A stretch of DNA of 64,000 nt from Halobacillus halophilus. Lineage in GTDB: Bacteria; Bacillota; Bacilli; Bacillales; Halobacillaceae. Of the stretch, positions 9,865 to 17,966 are shown piece after piece; within the stretch, counting starts at the first letter, position 1; every line of letters starts with the position of its first letter. The notes under the pieces are model-generated. The model made no database searches, was not told the DNA's origin, and saw only the letters and a program-made list of their open reading frames with translations. The DNA is taken from contig NZ_JAIVAL010000008.1 in the NCBI RefSeq assembly GCF_020171985.1, positions 1-64,000 of the forward strand. Reading direction: 5' to 3'. A program made the position numbers and the translations under genes.

Positions 9865-10011
9865 TAAGTGTACGTCTCCCTCTTTTTCTCTGTGTAAATC
9901 TTCCTATAATACATCTGCAAATTACCCTTTTAAAAAATGAAATAAACATGATCGCAGAAGGTAAAAACAGGGATATCTTTTGTTCCAGATGCTGCTGTTA
10001 AAAATATAGAT

Positions 10012-10037
10012 AAAAAAACACGTCAAGGACGTGTTTT
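10012..10037 (-). terminator. Terminator after the VOC-family gene
   Basis: AAAACACGTC and GACGTGTTTT flank a 3-nt loop. The A-run on the left gives the U-tail on the minus strand, about 35 nt past the stop of the glyoxalase-fold gene. Confidence 0.8.
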
Positions 10038-10071
10038 ACTGAAAAATGACGCACGTTAGAAACCAACAAAA

Positions 10072-10443
10072 CTATCTATGCTGATCGATCAGGATGGGGT
10101 TCCCATCAGGGTCGATCATAGTAATGTTTTCCGGCCCCTCCGTTGTTTCGTCAGCTTCCGATACCAGCTCAACCCCATGCTCCTTCAGCTGCTTCTGGAT
10201 GTCCCGCACATCTGTAAATGGATTCACATCTTCGGCATTTTGATTCCAGCCAGGATTGAACGTTAAAATGTTGTTTTCAAACATTCCCTGAAACAGACCA
10301 ATCACACTGCTTTCATTCTTCATCATCAGCCAATTTTGGGTAATGTCGCCGCCGAACACTTCAAATCCCAGCTTTTCATAAAAGGCTTTCGATGTATGAA
10401 TGTCTTTTACACTCAAACTGATAGAAAAAGCACCTAAACGCAT
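10072..10443 (-). CDS. VOC superfamily (glyoxalase/bleomycin resistance-like) protein
   Basis: The 123-aa product has the paired beta-alpha-beta-beta-beta layout of the vicinal-oxygen-chelate fold. It starts RLGAFSISLSVKDIHTSKAFYEKLGF and ends with TMIDPDGNPILIDQH, both family hallmarks. Such proteins bind a metal and act as dioxygenases, isomerases or antibiotic binders; nothing here tells which. Single gene, with its terminator downstream. Confidence 0.85.
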   Translation of the reverse strand: MRLGAFSISLSVKDIHTSKAFYEKLGFEVFGGDITQNWLMMKNESSVIGLFQGMFENNILTFNPGWNQNAEDVNPFTDVRDIQKQLKEHGVELVSEADETTEGPENITMIDPDGNPILIDQHR

Positions 10444-10568
10444 AAAAATCCCTCCTGGATAATTAGTTGTACTTAGATAAGTTCGCGTTTGTTATGTGAA
10501 AATCCTCCACTGCTTTTTGACGGTGAAGAAGTTTTCACCTGACCATGAAGATTTCATAGCCTGCCCGC

Positions 10569-10679
10569 TTATGGCTTTTTCACCTTTTTGTCATAGATCG
10601 AAACGGCCCACAAACAAGCGATCCCCACAAAGAAAATACCCAGGCCAGCAAAAAATGCGGCTATATAGAGTAACCCCAC
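10569..10679 (-). CDS. Small membrane protein, 36 aa
   Basis: A GTG start at 10679 sits six bases after GAGGAGGGG, a near-perfect ribosome site. It reads 36 residues: one hydrophobic helix with AAFFAGLGIFFVGIA, then a short basic tail ending DKKVKKP. Bacilli encode many single-helix proteins of this size. No name can be given. The strong ribosome site and helix-plus-basic-tail design make a real gene likely. Confidence 0.6.
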   Translation of the reverse strand: MGLLYIAAFFAGLGIFFVGIACLWAVSIYDKKVKKP

Positions 10680-10780
10680 CTTTTTCCCCTCCTCACGGTC
10701 TGTTTCTCCCTCTATCATACCAGTTTTAATCAGGATTTTATGTAAATTTCACCCTTATATAAAGGAACAAAAAATCCCCC

Positions 10781-11407
10781 TCATGAAGAGGAGGATACAT
10801 CCAGCGCCATCTTTAAATACTCGACAAACAACTCCGACTGCTCCTTCAATCTCACCTTTTCCTCAGGCTGAATGGCATGATCAAGCGCCAGACCATCTAC
10901 AAACGTAATGATCGACCTCGCTAACAACCCGCTATCATAGCGGTCGCTGAACTCTCCGGTTTCCTGTCCAGCTTTGATCACTTCGTCATAAATGTTTACA
11001 CCCATTTCGTACCGCTTCTCCCCATAGGTACGACGCCGTTCATCATGACGGCCGGTGATAAAGAATTCGAGCTTGCTCGGGGCGAGCGGGTCCATATTCG
11101 TATCCGGTCTTCCATCTTCCCCGAACATCAGCTTCATAAGCAGCGTCCATTGCGGAGAGGCCGCTTCCTCAAGAGAAAAACCGGTATCTTCCGCTTCCTC
11201 ACTAAGTCCTTCCTCAAGAATCGCTTCGAACAGGTCCTCTTTATTGGAAAAGTATTGATAAAGTCCGCCCCGGCTGACATTGGCGGCTTCCATCACGTGC
11301 TTCATCGTCGTATGTTCATAGCCTTGCTCAATAAAAACTTGCGTGGCGGCCTTCATAATATCAGCTCGTCGTTGCTTCAGGTGCTCTTTGCTTACTCGTG
11401 GAGACAT
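10781..11407 (-). CDS. TetR/AcrR family transcriptional regulator
   Basis: The product has an N-terminal helix-turn-helix (about residues 10-56, with TTMKHVMEAANVSRGGLYQYF) and a variable ligand-binding C-terminal domain; total 208 aa from the ATG at 11407. That start is preferred because GAGGGA lies seven bases before it, whereas the ATG at 11413 is too close. The gene overlaps the end of the MFS gene by about 47 nt, so the two are co-transcribed and probably coupled. It most likely represses the operon through the twin GACAC-N2-GTGTC sites upstream of the MFS gene and releases on binding a drug. B. subtilis has a comparable yfiR-yfiS pair. Confidence 0.9.
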   Translation of the reverse strand: MSPRVSKEHLKQRRADIMKAATQVFIEQGYEHTTMKHVMEAANVSRGGLYQYFSNKEDLFEAILEEGLSEEAEDTGFSLEEAASPQWTLLMKLMFGEDGRPDTNMDPLAPSKLEFFITGRHDERRRTYGEKRYEMGVNIYDEVIKAGQETGEFSDRYDSGLLARSIITFVDGLALDHAIQPEEKVRLKEQSELFVEYLKMALDVSSSS

Positions 11408-12623
11408 CTGCATTCCCTCGCTCTACGTTTCGTTTTGTCAAAAATCCGATCAGTGCTACCAGGACGAGAAGACTCGCCGTAATCGTGAACGTCGGAACTA
11501 CACCGATGATCGTGGCAATCCAGCCTCCAAGCAGCGGGCCAATGATTGTCGCCGTGGTCATCACGCTGTTGAGAACGCCGAACACGCGCCCCGTCATATG
11601 GACAGGCGTATGGACTTGGACGGTCGCCTGGAAAGGGACGAAAATCAGGCTCGCCGAGAAGCCGGCCGTGAATCCGAGTCCCGGCCCCCACAGGGTGGAA
11701 TAGCCAAGGTCGTAATGGGCAAGAACCCCCATCATGCCAAAGCTCACGCCGATCCCGCATACTCCGAGCAGCATGAGTGGATAAGGATTGTAGTCGGTTT
11801 TCTTCGTTAGTAAGAAGCCAGCCATGAACATCCCGAGCCCTGACCCGGTCACAAGGTATCCGAATAAATCAGGAGAGGCATAGGTCAGTTCTCTGATCAG
11901 GACGATCAGTTGTGAATCGGCAGCCTGCAGGATCAACAGGCTGAGCCCCACCAGGGTCAAACCAAATAACATGAAGCGGCTTGATTTAATAAAAGAAAAT
12001 CCTAACGCGAATTCCTTCTTGAAGGACTCCTGCGACCCTTCCGTTTCTGATAATTCAGGTTGCAAGGCGTTCGGGATGAACAGCAGGACCACTGCCGAAA
12101 TCGCAAAGGTGGCTGAATCGATCAAGAACACCTGCTGGGCACCGAATACCGTCACAAGTAAGCCACTTACAAGCGGACCGAGAATCTTTGTGGACGAATC
12201 GATCATCGAGGTGATCGACATCGCCCCTTTCATATCTTCCTCTGCCACGATTTCCTTCAGCTTTCCGTTTTTTGCTGGAATGAACAGCGAGGAAAAAATC
12301 CCGACCGCGAGCAGCGTGGCATAGACCATCCAGAGCGATGAAGCCACGGTTAAAAGAAGAATCAACCCTGCCCGGACCACATCCGATACGATCATAAGCG
12401 TTTTCCGGCTGAAACGGTCCGCTACCATACCGGCTAAAGGACCGAACAACGCCATCGGCACCGCTAAGCATAGGAATACGAACGAAACTTCAAGCGGGGT
12501 TGCTTCCCACTTCAATCCGACCAATGTAATGATAGCGACAATGCTCAGCCAATCGCCTATGCTGGAAATCGCCTGCGCGGACATCAAGGTGATATACCCT
12601 TTGTTTTTTAATAAACGCTTCAT
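11361..12623 (-). CDS. MFS efflux transporter (YfiS-like)
   Basis: The 420-aa protein has the twelve-helix layout of the major facilitator superfamily. The motif-A-type loop GMVADRFSRKTLM near residue 66 is conserved in drug:proton antiporters. It is the first gene of an operon with the TetR-type regulator, and the promoter carries two operators. Together these point to an inducible multidrug or toxic-compound pump in the membrane. The substrate cannot be inferred. Confidence 0.88.
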   Translation of the reverse strand: MKRLLKNKGYITLMSAQAISSIGDWLSIVAIITLVGLKWEATPLEVSFVFLCLAVPMALFGPLAGMVADRFSRKTLMIVSDVVRAGLILLLTVASSLWMVYATLLAVGIFSSLFIPAKNGKLKEIVAEEDMKGAMSITSMIDSSTKILGPLVSGLLVTVFGAQQVFLIDSATFAISAVVLLFIPNALQPELSETEGSQESFKKEFALGFSFIKSSRFMLFGLTLVGLSLLILQAADSQLIVLIRELTYASPDLFGYLVTGSGLGMFMAGFLLTKKTDYNPYPLMLLGVCGIGVSFGMMGVLAHYDLGYSTLWGPGLGFTAGFSASLIFVPFQATVQVHTPVHMTGRVFGVLNSVMTTATIIGPLLGGWIATIIGVVPTFTITASLLVLVALIGFLTKRNVERGNADVSTSKQRAPEATTS

Positions 12624-12643
12624 GTACGTTCTCCTCTCCCTAA

Positions 12644-12702
12644 AAAGACACCAGTGTCGTTTTGGTACTTTTAATTATAGCGACACCAGTGTCGTTTTGC
12701 AA
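12644..12702 (-). promoter_or_regulatory. Promoter of the MFS-tetR operon with two TetR-type operators
   Basis: On the minus strand TTGCAA (12697-12702) and TATAAT (12674-12679) are 17 bp apart, an ideal sigma-A promoter. GACACCAGTGTC occurs at 12682-12693, inside the spacer, and again at 12647-12658, just downstream of the expected start. Each is a GACAC-N2-GTGTC inverted repeat. Binding at both would block polymerase, and the site lies directly upstream of the pump and repressor genes. Confidence 0.85.
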
Positions 12703-12896
12703 TCTTTTTTTAAAATCTGGCTCTTTAAGTGATAATAGTTGAACATTTCGAGCGATTGCTCTGTAAAGTATCCATGCTGGTTGCAAGAAACCGCGACCAG
12801 GTGAGCTTCTCTCAGACTTTAGGAAAATGGGGTGACTGTAAATTTATATTTCCCTTACGCTACCCCCTCGGTAAGAGTTACATGAAAAAATTCAAA

Positions 12897-13341
12897 ATAA
12901 AAAGCCCTGTCACTGAGTGAGAGGGCTAAGATAAACAACTTAGGTGACCCAACCATGTAAGAATCATCCTTGATTCTAAACACTTTTGAATTTCTACTTG
13001 CTTGATGGACAATCCTTGGAGAGTCCGTCTCCTCCTTCTGTTCAGTCCATTTTCTCCTCCATTTCTCCTAAATTTAAATGAAGAGATCAAGCACTTGCTA
13101 AGGTGGGTCTCTATGTTTGGACACTTAATCCTTGACCTACCTTAAGGGGGAAGTATCCTCTTACCAAGTCTTCACGTCACCTACGAACTGTAGGTTATTC
13201 GAGCACCTGACCATTCAAAGTTTGTTCTTCATCCTTTCAAAGGATGCACATCCTTAATTGGCAGGTCTCTTTGTTCGTTTGGAAACGAACTCGTGATGGT
13301 TGAGCCACCTAAGTTGTTTAGTTGTTTGTTATCTTCTTTAC
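12897..13341 (-). ncRNA. Candidate structured non-coding RNA, about 445 nt
   Basis: This stretch has no credible coding frame but reads as an RNA gene on the minus strand. The 24-nt ends at 13296-13319 and 12933-12956 pair along their whole length. Two positions differ from perfect complementarity, and both are G-U in the minus-strand RNA but A-C in the opposite strand, which favours the minus RNA. Internal hairpins include GUUCGUUU/AAACGAAC, AAGGAUG/CAUCCUU, ACCUAC/GUAGGU, AGAAUC/GAUUCU and a longer AAGGU-GGUC/GACC-ACCUU helix. A TATAAT box is placed upstream and a terminator downstream. I do not recognise the family; size and closed ends resemble large ornate RNAs such as OLE or ROOL, but I cannot match them. 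A transposon-like element with inverted ends is the main alternative. Confidence 0.6.
12899..12927 (-). terminator. Terminator of the candidate RNA gene
   Basis: AGCCCT...CACT pairs with AGTG...AGGGCT, and the run of A to its left becomes a U-tail on the minus strand. It follows the closing helix of the candidate RNA by a few bases. Confidence 0.75.
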
Positions 13342-13347
13342 ACTTTT

Positions 13348-13353
13348 ATTATA
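13348..13353 (-). promoter_or_regulatory. -10 box of the candidate RNA gene
   Basis: A perfect TATAAT on the minus strand lies about 30 nt upstream of the first arm of the long closing helix. The matching -35 region (around CCGTTC) is poor, as expected for a promoter that needs an activator. Confidence 0.6.
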
Positions 13354-13392
13354 CCCCTATTTAGTGAACTGAACGGAGTTATTTGTGGCATT

Positions 13393-13412
13393 TTTGTGAA
13401 TTATTTCACAAA
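13393..13412. promoter_or_regulatory. Rex/Fnr/CRP-type palindromic operator
   Basis: TTTGTGAA and TTCACAAA flank TTAT. The core TTGTGAA-N4-TTCACAA fits the Rex (NADH-sensing repressor) operator, and TGTGA-N6-TCACA fits the Crp/Fnr consensus. Its centre is about 61.5 bp upstream of the predicted start of the RNA gene, the classic class I activator position for Crp/Fnr proteins. Which regulator binds cannot be decided from sequence. Confidence 0.6.
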
Positions 13413-13553
13413 TAATCCAACATTTTATTTTAGAACAAAAATATAGCTTTAAAGCCGAACGACGCTTACTACCGTAAAGGAAGCAATTAGGTGCACTATC
13501 AATATGCCTTTCTTCAAATCTACACTATCTTAATTAAACATTAGTTCCAAACC

Positions 13554-14114
13554 CTAACGCTCCAGATCCCTCATAACCTTAGCTGGATTCCCTCCAACAA
13601 CCACTCCATCCGGGACATCTCTCGTGACCACAGCCCCGGACGCGATAACAGCGTTATCTCCGACGGATACGCCCGGATTAATGCCGGCACGTCCGCCAAT
13701 CCAAACGTTATCCCCTATCGTAACTGGTTTTGTATATTCAATCCCGGAGATTCTCTCTTCCGCATTGACCGGATGAGTATTCGTATAAATATGAACACCC
13801 GGAGCCATCATGCAATTCGCTCCTATCGTCACGGGACCTCCATCCAATATCGTACAGTCAAAGTTTGCATAAAAGTTTTCCCCTGCGTGGATGTTGTATC
13901 CATAGTCACAACGAAACGTTGATTCTATATAAATCTGTTCACCCGTCGATCCAAATAACTCTTTTAATAAAGCCTTGCGCTTTTCTTCTGCATCTTCACG
14001 GGTTTCATTGAAGGAACGCACCAGGATCCTTGAACGAGTTCTGTCGTTCTGCAATTCTTGATCTTCCGGGTTATACAGCTCTCTGTTGATCATCTTTTCT
14101 TTTTCTGTATTCAT
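13554..14114 (-). CDS. maa: Sugar O-acetyltransferase (maltose/galactoside acetyltransferase type)
   Basis: The 186-aa protein has an N-terminal Mac domain (residues about 5-58) and left-handed beta-helix hexapeptide repeats after it. The catalytic His lies in IYTNTHP (about 113), and the family ending [21 protein letters not shown] is intact. It transfers acetyl from acetyl-CoA to a sugar hydroxyl in the cytosol. Length fits Maa/LacA. The ribosome site AAAGGAG precedes the ATG. Single gene; the candidate RNA lies downstream in the same orientation but has its own promoter. Confidence 0.9.
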   Translation of the reverse strand: MNTEKEKMINRELYNPEDQELQNDRTRSRILVRSFNETREDAEEKRKALLKELFGSTGEQIYIESTFRCDYGYNIHAGENFYANFDCTILDGGPVTIGANCMMAPGVHIYTNTHPVNAEERISGIEYTKPVTIGDNVWIGGRAGINPGVSVGDNAVIASGAVVTRDVPDGVVVGGNPAKVMRDLER

Positions 14115-14536
14115 GTGCTGGCTCCTTTATTTTTTATTTACGTACTCTCTTTTCCTGGAGGAATCCAGCCACCACGTTTTTCACGTTTGAATTTCTCCCT
14201 GGTAGTGGAACAAGGTTCGTTCAATCCAGGCATGCTTTCTTACGCTTCCAGGTATTCCAATTGAACTCCCCCCCTAAAAATAAATTAATTTAACGAAGTT
14301 ATCTATAAAACTCTCGAAATTTCCCGAAAATTTGCATTATGCCTTTTATAACAGGCTACCATATGTTAGATTAGCATATGATTAATTAAATTATTTAACA
14401 AACTACTTTGCAAACGCATTCAATATGAATTCGGTACATAGACGATCACTTCACGCCCTTACATAAGTCTTAGATCCATTTCATGCTTATGCAGACCAAA
14501 GGAACGTCCCCACCCTAATGAGAAGGAGAGAAAAAT
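14115..14536. other. Intergenic region between maa and the symporter gene
   Basis: The right part is AT-rich and holds the leader of the symporter, with AGAAGGAGAG just before its ATG. The part near 14120-14275 reads on the minus strand as broken coding-like pieces in shifted frames, which may be a decayed gene, but no family is recognisable. Nothing else is supported. Confidence 0.4.
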
Positions 14537-16123
14537 ATGAATCTATTCACCATTGTATCGTTCTTATTTTTTACTGGTTTAGTTGCTTTAATTTCGTATT
14601 ATATTACGAGAAAAGAAGATTTGAATTCGCAGGATGGTTATTTCCTGGGAGGCAGAAGTCTGGGTGCCTGGACGATTGCAGGTTCTTTAATGCTCACCAA
14701 CCTGTCAACGGAACAATTAATCGGGCTGAACGCTCAAGGGTATTCCGACACCATTGCCGTTATGGGGTGGGAAGTAGGAGCGGCCATTGCATTAGTCGTC
14801 GTCGCCTTTTTCCTTTTACCAAGGTATTTAAAAGGCGGCATTACGACCATTCCGGACTTCCTGGAAGACCGTTATGATTTTGGGACCAAGCAAATCGTTA
14901 CGATCCTGTTTTTATTCGGCTATATATTAAATCTATTGCCGCCGATTTTATATTCCGGAGCCGTCGCCATGAATGGGTTGTTCAACATTCCAGAAGCACT
15001 CGGCATCGGCAGGATTCCTTCTTTATATGTAACCGTACTGGCTATAGGCATTGTCGGCTCTATTTACGCTATTTTCGGAGGTTTGAAAGCGGTTGCCGTC
15101 TCCGATTCGATTAACGGGATTGGACTTTTATTTGGCGGATTAATGATTCCGGTTATCGGCTTATTCGTCCTCGGGGATGGTTCCATTGGCGCCGGCTTTT
15201 CGACCATTCTGGAAAATTCTCCTGAGAAATTGAATTCCATCGGGGATTCTGAAAGCCCCGTCCCATTCAGCACTATGTTTACCGGGATGCTGCTTGTGAA
15301 TCTGTTCTACTGGGGGACGGCTCAGCACATTATGCAGCGGGCTATTTCAGCGAAAAGTTTAAAAGAAGGTCAAAAAGGCGTTCTGATTGCGGCCTTCCTA
15401 AAATTGCTGGGACCAGTTTTTCTTATCCTGCCAGGCATTATCGCTTTCAATATGTTCGGTCCGGATATGGAACCAACCAATGCTTATCCGAGACTGGTAA
15501 ATGAGATTCTGCCAACGCCTTTAGTCGGCTTTTTCGCTGCGGTGTTATTCGGGGCTATTCTTTCTTCCTTTAACTCAGCCTTGAACTCATCCGTTACCTT
15601 GATTTCTTTAAATATATACAAGCCCTATTTCAAACCACAGGCCTCTGATAAAGAAGTGGTCCGCAAAGGGAAATACGTCGGTACGGTCATTGCTTTATTC
15701 GCGATCAGTATCGCACCATTAATCGATTTAGTACCGCAAGGGTTTTTCCAATACCTGCAGATGGTCAACGGGTTCTATAACGTACCGATCTTCACGATTA
15801 TGATTGTCGGTTATCTGACCAAACGAGTGCCGGCCATTGCAGCGAAGATATCCCTGTTTGTATTTATCTCCACTTACGCAACGACGCAGTTATTCTGGGA
15901 TACCGGCTTACACTTCCTGCATATCCTGGGTATCTTGTTCGTCGTATGTGCAACGCTCATGCTAATTATCGGAAAGCTCTATCCAAGAAACGAAGACTTC
16001 TATCTGGAAGAGAAGTCCAAAGTAGATATGACGCCATGGAAGCTGCTATATCCAGTTGGAATTGCCGCAACCGTCGCGATGATCATTATCTATACACTGT
16101 TATCTCCGGTTGGCATTCTGTAA
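14537..16123 (+). CDS. Sodium:solute symporter (SSS/SLC5 family, YidK-like)
   Basis: The 528-aa membrane protein has the 13-14 helices of the SSS family. The N-terminal YFLGGRSLGAWTIAGSLMLTNLSTEQ and IYAIFGGLKAVAVSDSINGIG (about 175-195) correspond to conserved SSS core segments. It would import a solute, probably a sugar or organic anion, driven by sodium, which fits a salt-adapted cell. The substrate is unclear; the closest type I can name is the YidK subgroup. Strong ribosome site AGAAGGAGAG and a terminator downstream make it a single-gene transcript. Confidence 0.88.
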   Translation: MNLFTIVSFLFFTGLVALISYYITRKEDLNSQDGYFLGGRSLGAWTIAGSLMLTNLSTEQLIGLNAQGYSDTIAVMGWEVGAAIALVVVAFFLLPRYLKGGITTIPDFLEDRYDFGTKQIVTILFLFGYILNLLPPILYSGAVAMNGLFNIPEALGIGRIPSLYVTVLAIGIVGSIYAIFGGLKAVAVSDSINGIGLLFGGLMIPVIGLFVLGDGSIGAGFSTILENSPEKLNSIGDSESPVPFSTMFTGMLLVNLFYWGTAQHIMQRAISAKSLKEGQKGVLIAAFLKLLGPVFLILPGIIAFNMFGPDMEPTNAYPRLVNEILPTPLVGFFAAVLFGAILSSFNSALNSSVTLISLNIYKPYFKPQASDKEVVRKGKYVGTVIALFAISIAPLIDLVPQGFFQYLQMVNGFYNVPIFTIMIVGYLTKRVPAIAAKISLFVFISTYATTQLFWDTGLHFLHILGILFVVCATLMLIIGKLYPRNEDFYLEEKSKVDMTPWKLLYPVGIAATVAMIIIYTLLSPVGIL

Positions 16124-16140
16124 AACTAATAACCGATAGC

Positions 16141-16176
16141 AAAAGGGAACTCAAGAGTTTTGAGTTCCCTTTTTTA
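16141..16176 (+). terminator. Terminator of the symporter gene
   Basis: AAAGGGAACTCAA pairs with TTGAGTTCCCTTT, followed by a T-run, 18 nt past the stop codon. Confidence 0.9.
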
Positions 16177-16337
16177 TGAAAAATTACTTTTAATTGAACG
16201 CTTCTGGAGGAAGGACGGCACCTCATCTTTCTACTTCCATTATACCGCGAGCTGGCGGTAAATTATAGACTACTCTTTCTATGGACCCTGCCCTATACTG
16301 TTATATACAAGTCTACTAACCTGAGAGGTGTATCCAT

Positions 16338-16754
16338 ATGAATGAGAAAAAAGATGTCTTAGATTCTGGTCCCTTCTTTCATGGAACGAAAGCCAAGCTG
16401 AAAATCGGCGAGCTGTTAAAACCGCAACACCGCTCCAATTATCAGGACAAGAAATCGAACTACATTTATTTTACAGCCACGCTGGAAGCTGCCAAATGGG
16501 GCGCCGAATTAGCCTCCCCTTCATCTCAGGAAAGAATCTATGTCGTAGAACCATTAGGCGATTTCGAAAATGACCCGAACGTAACGGACAAAAAATTTCC
16601 CGGCAACCCTACACGTTCTTTCAGGTCTAAATCGCCTTTGAAAATTGTAGCTGAGCTTGGTTCATGGGAAAGACATTCTGAGGAAGAAATCCATCACATG
16701 GTTATTTCTATTAATAAGCTGCGCGATCAGGGAAAAGCCGTTATTTACGATTAA
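16338..16754 (+). CDS. arr: NAD(+)-rifampin ADP-ribosyltransferase
   Basis: The 138-aa protein matches Arr, which transfers ADP-ribose from NAD+ to the hydroxyl at C23 of rifamycins and inactivates them. The residues known to matter in mycobacterial Arr are present: His15 in FFHGTK, Tyr44 in YIYFTATL and Asp79 in FENDPN. The family signature TDKKFPGNPTRSFRS also stands. GAGAGGTG precedes the ATG. It has its own terminator and no linked resistance genes, so it looks like an intrinsic chromosomal gene rather than part of a resistance cassette. Confidence 0.93.
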   Translation: MNEKKDVLDSGPFFHGTKAKLKIGELLKPQHRSNYQDKKSNYIYFTATLEAAKWGAELASPSSQERIYVVEPLGDFENDPNVTDKKFPGNPTRSFRSKSPLKIVAELGSWERHSEEEIHHMVISINKLRDQGKAVIYD

Positions 16755-16772
16755 TCCTATTCCCACTATCAC

Positions 16773-16816
16773 AAAGAAAGCTCTGACCCTTAATGGATCA
16801 GAGCTTTCTTTTTTAT
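16773..16816. terminator. Bidirectional terminator between arr and lrgB
   Basis: AAAGAAAGCTCTGA pairs with TCAGAGCTTTCTTT, with A and T runs on either side. It lies between convergent genes. Confidence 0.9.
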
Positions 16817-17505
16817 TACAACAGCAGCAGCGTCAGTCCCGGCGCAATAATCGAGACAATCACCGCACTCAGAATCATCGCCACTGTACTGATCGATCCC
16901 TCCAGCGAATCGCGTTCCATCGAAGCCGCTGTACCAATTGCATGGGAAGCACTGCCCATCCCGACACCACGGCCAATTCGGTGAGTCAGACCGCTGTATC
17001 TCATGACGAGGGGATGAATCAGCATCCCACCGATCCCGGCGATCATCACGAATACGGCGGTAAGAGGCATCACGCCCCCTGTGGATTCGGAGATCGACAT
17101 CGCAACAGGAGTCGTGACCGATTTAGGCACGATCGAATAAATAATCTGACTGCTGAAGCCGGCCCATTTACTAAGCAAAAGACCAGAGCTGATGCCGACT
17201 AGCGCTCCGACCGTTGTCCCGGTCATGATCGGCACGAGCATCTTTCTCAAAATATCCCGGTGCTGATAGAGCGGGTAAGCAAGTGCCACAACCGCAGGAC
17301 CTAACAGACGATCTACCCACTTGCCGCCCGTCATGTAGGTTTCATAGGAAATATTAAAAAGCAGAAGAAACACGATAATCACAAGTGTTGCAACAATGAC
17401 TGGGGTCGTGTAGATGCGTCGGTGCTTCCGGTAAAGGCGGAGAGACCCGATATAAGCAGCAATCGTAAATCCGATCATAAATAAAGCTACAATCACAGCA
17501 TTCAT
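16816..17505 (-). CDS. lrgB: LrgB/CidB family membrane protein
   Basis: The product (229 aa from the ATG at 17505) is a multi-helix membrane protein with the LrgB signatures VTTPVAMSISESTGG, MIAGIGGMLIHPLVMRY and GVGMGSASHAIGTA. The start is fixed by AAGGAGGGAAGAAGC before the ATG, and it overlaps the stop of lrgA by the bases ATGA. LrgAB-type systems affect murein hydrolase activity and autolysis; in bacilli some act in pyruvate or other metabolite transport. It works with the small LrgA partner. Confidence 0.9.
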   Translation of the reverse strand: MNAVIVALFMIGFTIAAYIGSLRLYRKHRRIYTTPVIVATLVIIVFLLLFNISYETYMTGGKWVDRLLGPAVVALAYPLYQHRDILRKMLVPIMTGTTVGALVGISSGLLLSKWAGFSSQIIYSIVPKSVTTPVAMSISESTGGVMPLTAVFVMIAGIGGMLIHPLVMRYSGLTHRIGRGVGMGSASHAIGTAASMERDSLEGSISTVAMILSAVIVSIIAPGLTLLLL

Positions 17506-17873
17506 GCTTCTTCCCTCCTTTTGACCATCCACTGGGTAACCCGGCCAGCCATCGCCATGACGAGCGCCGTGCTGAAGAGACCAATCCCGATCAGTAGTAC
17601 CCCTTTTCCTTTAAATACGTACGCATAGCTAATGATCCCAACCGTAGCGGGTATGAAGAAGAAAGGCAGGTGCCTGACCATGAAGGAGACTCCTTGCTGC
17701 AGAATCCATTCCGGCACCAGTTTGAAAGACAGTAACGTAAACAGGATCAACAGCCCGATTACACTGCCTGGGATGAACAGATCAAACAGGTTCTGGATCC
17801 CTTTGCCGGCTAAATAAATCAAATATAGCATGGCAATTTGTATAGGTATGATAATGGCTTTATCTTTGAACAA
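17502..17873 (-). CDS. lrgA: LrgA/CidA family holin-like protein
   Basis: The 123-aa protein has four hydrophobic helices and the CidA/LrgA motif LFIPGSVIGLLILF. The segment LPFFFIPATVGI is also typical. It is the first gene of a two-gene operon with lrgB and is translationally coupled to it by an ATGA overlap. It could equally be called CidA; in the absence of a linked regulator the two cannot be told apart. Confidence 0.88.
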   Translation of the reverse strand: MFKDKAIIIPIQIAMLYLIYLAGKGIQNLFDLFIPGSVIGLLILFTLLSFKLVPEWILQQGVSFMVRHLPFFFIPATVGIISYAYVFKGKGVLLIGIGLFSTALVMAMAGRVTQWMVKRREEA

Positions 17874-17966
17874 CTTGAACCCTTCTCTCTATGGAAAATT
17901 TTGCATTTTGGTAAGATTGAATATAGAATAACTTAGAACCCATTCTATTTTAAGGGAGAGGGTCTT

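Noticed and set aside
12729-12920. A 63-codon plus-strand frame
   Set aside because: No ribosome site; it runs into the terminator of the candidate RNA and has no recognisable protein character.
12897-13341. The inverted ends could be the terminal repeats of a MITE
   Set aside because: The wobble pairs favour minus RNA, and a promoter and terminator fit a gene. I keep the MITE idea as the main alternative because I cannot look for other copies.
14120-14275. Coding-like fragments on the minus strand upstream of maa (WIERTLFHYQGEIQT)
   Set aside because: Broken by a stop and a frame change, and the family is unknown; mentioned only in the intergenic note.
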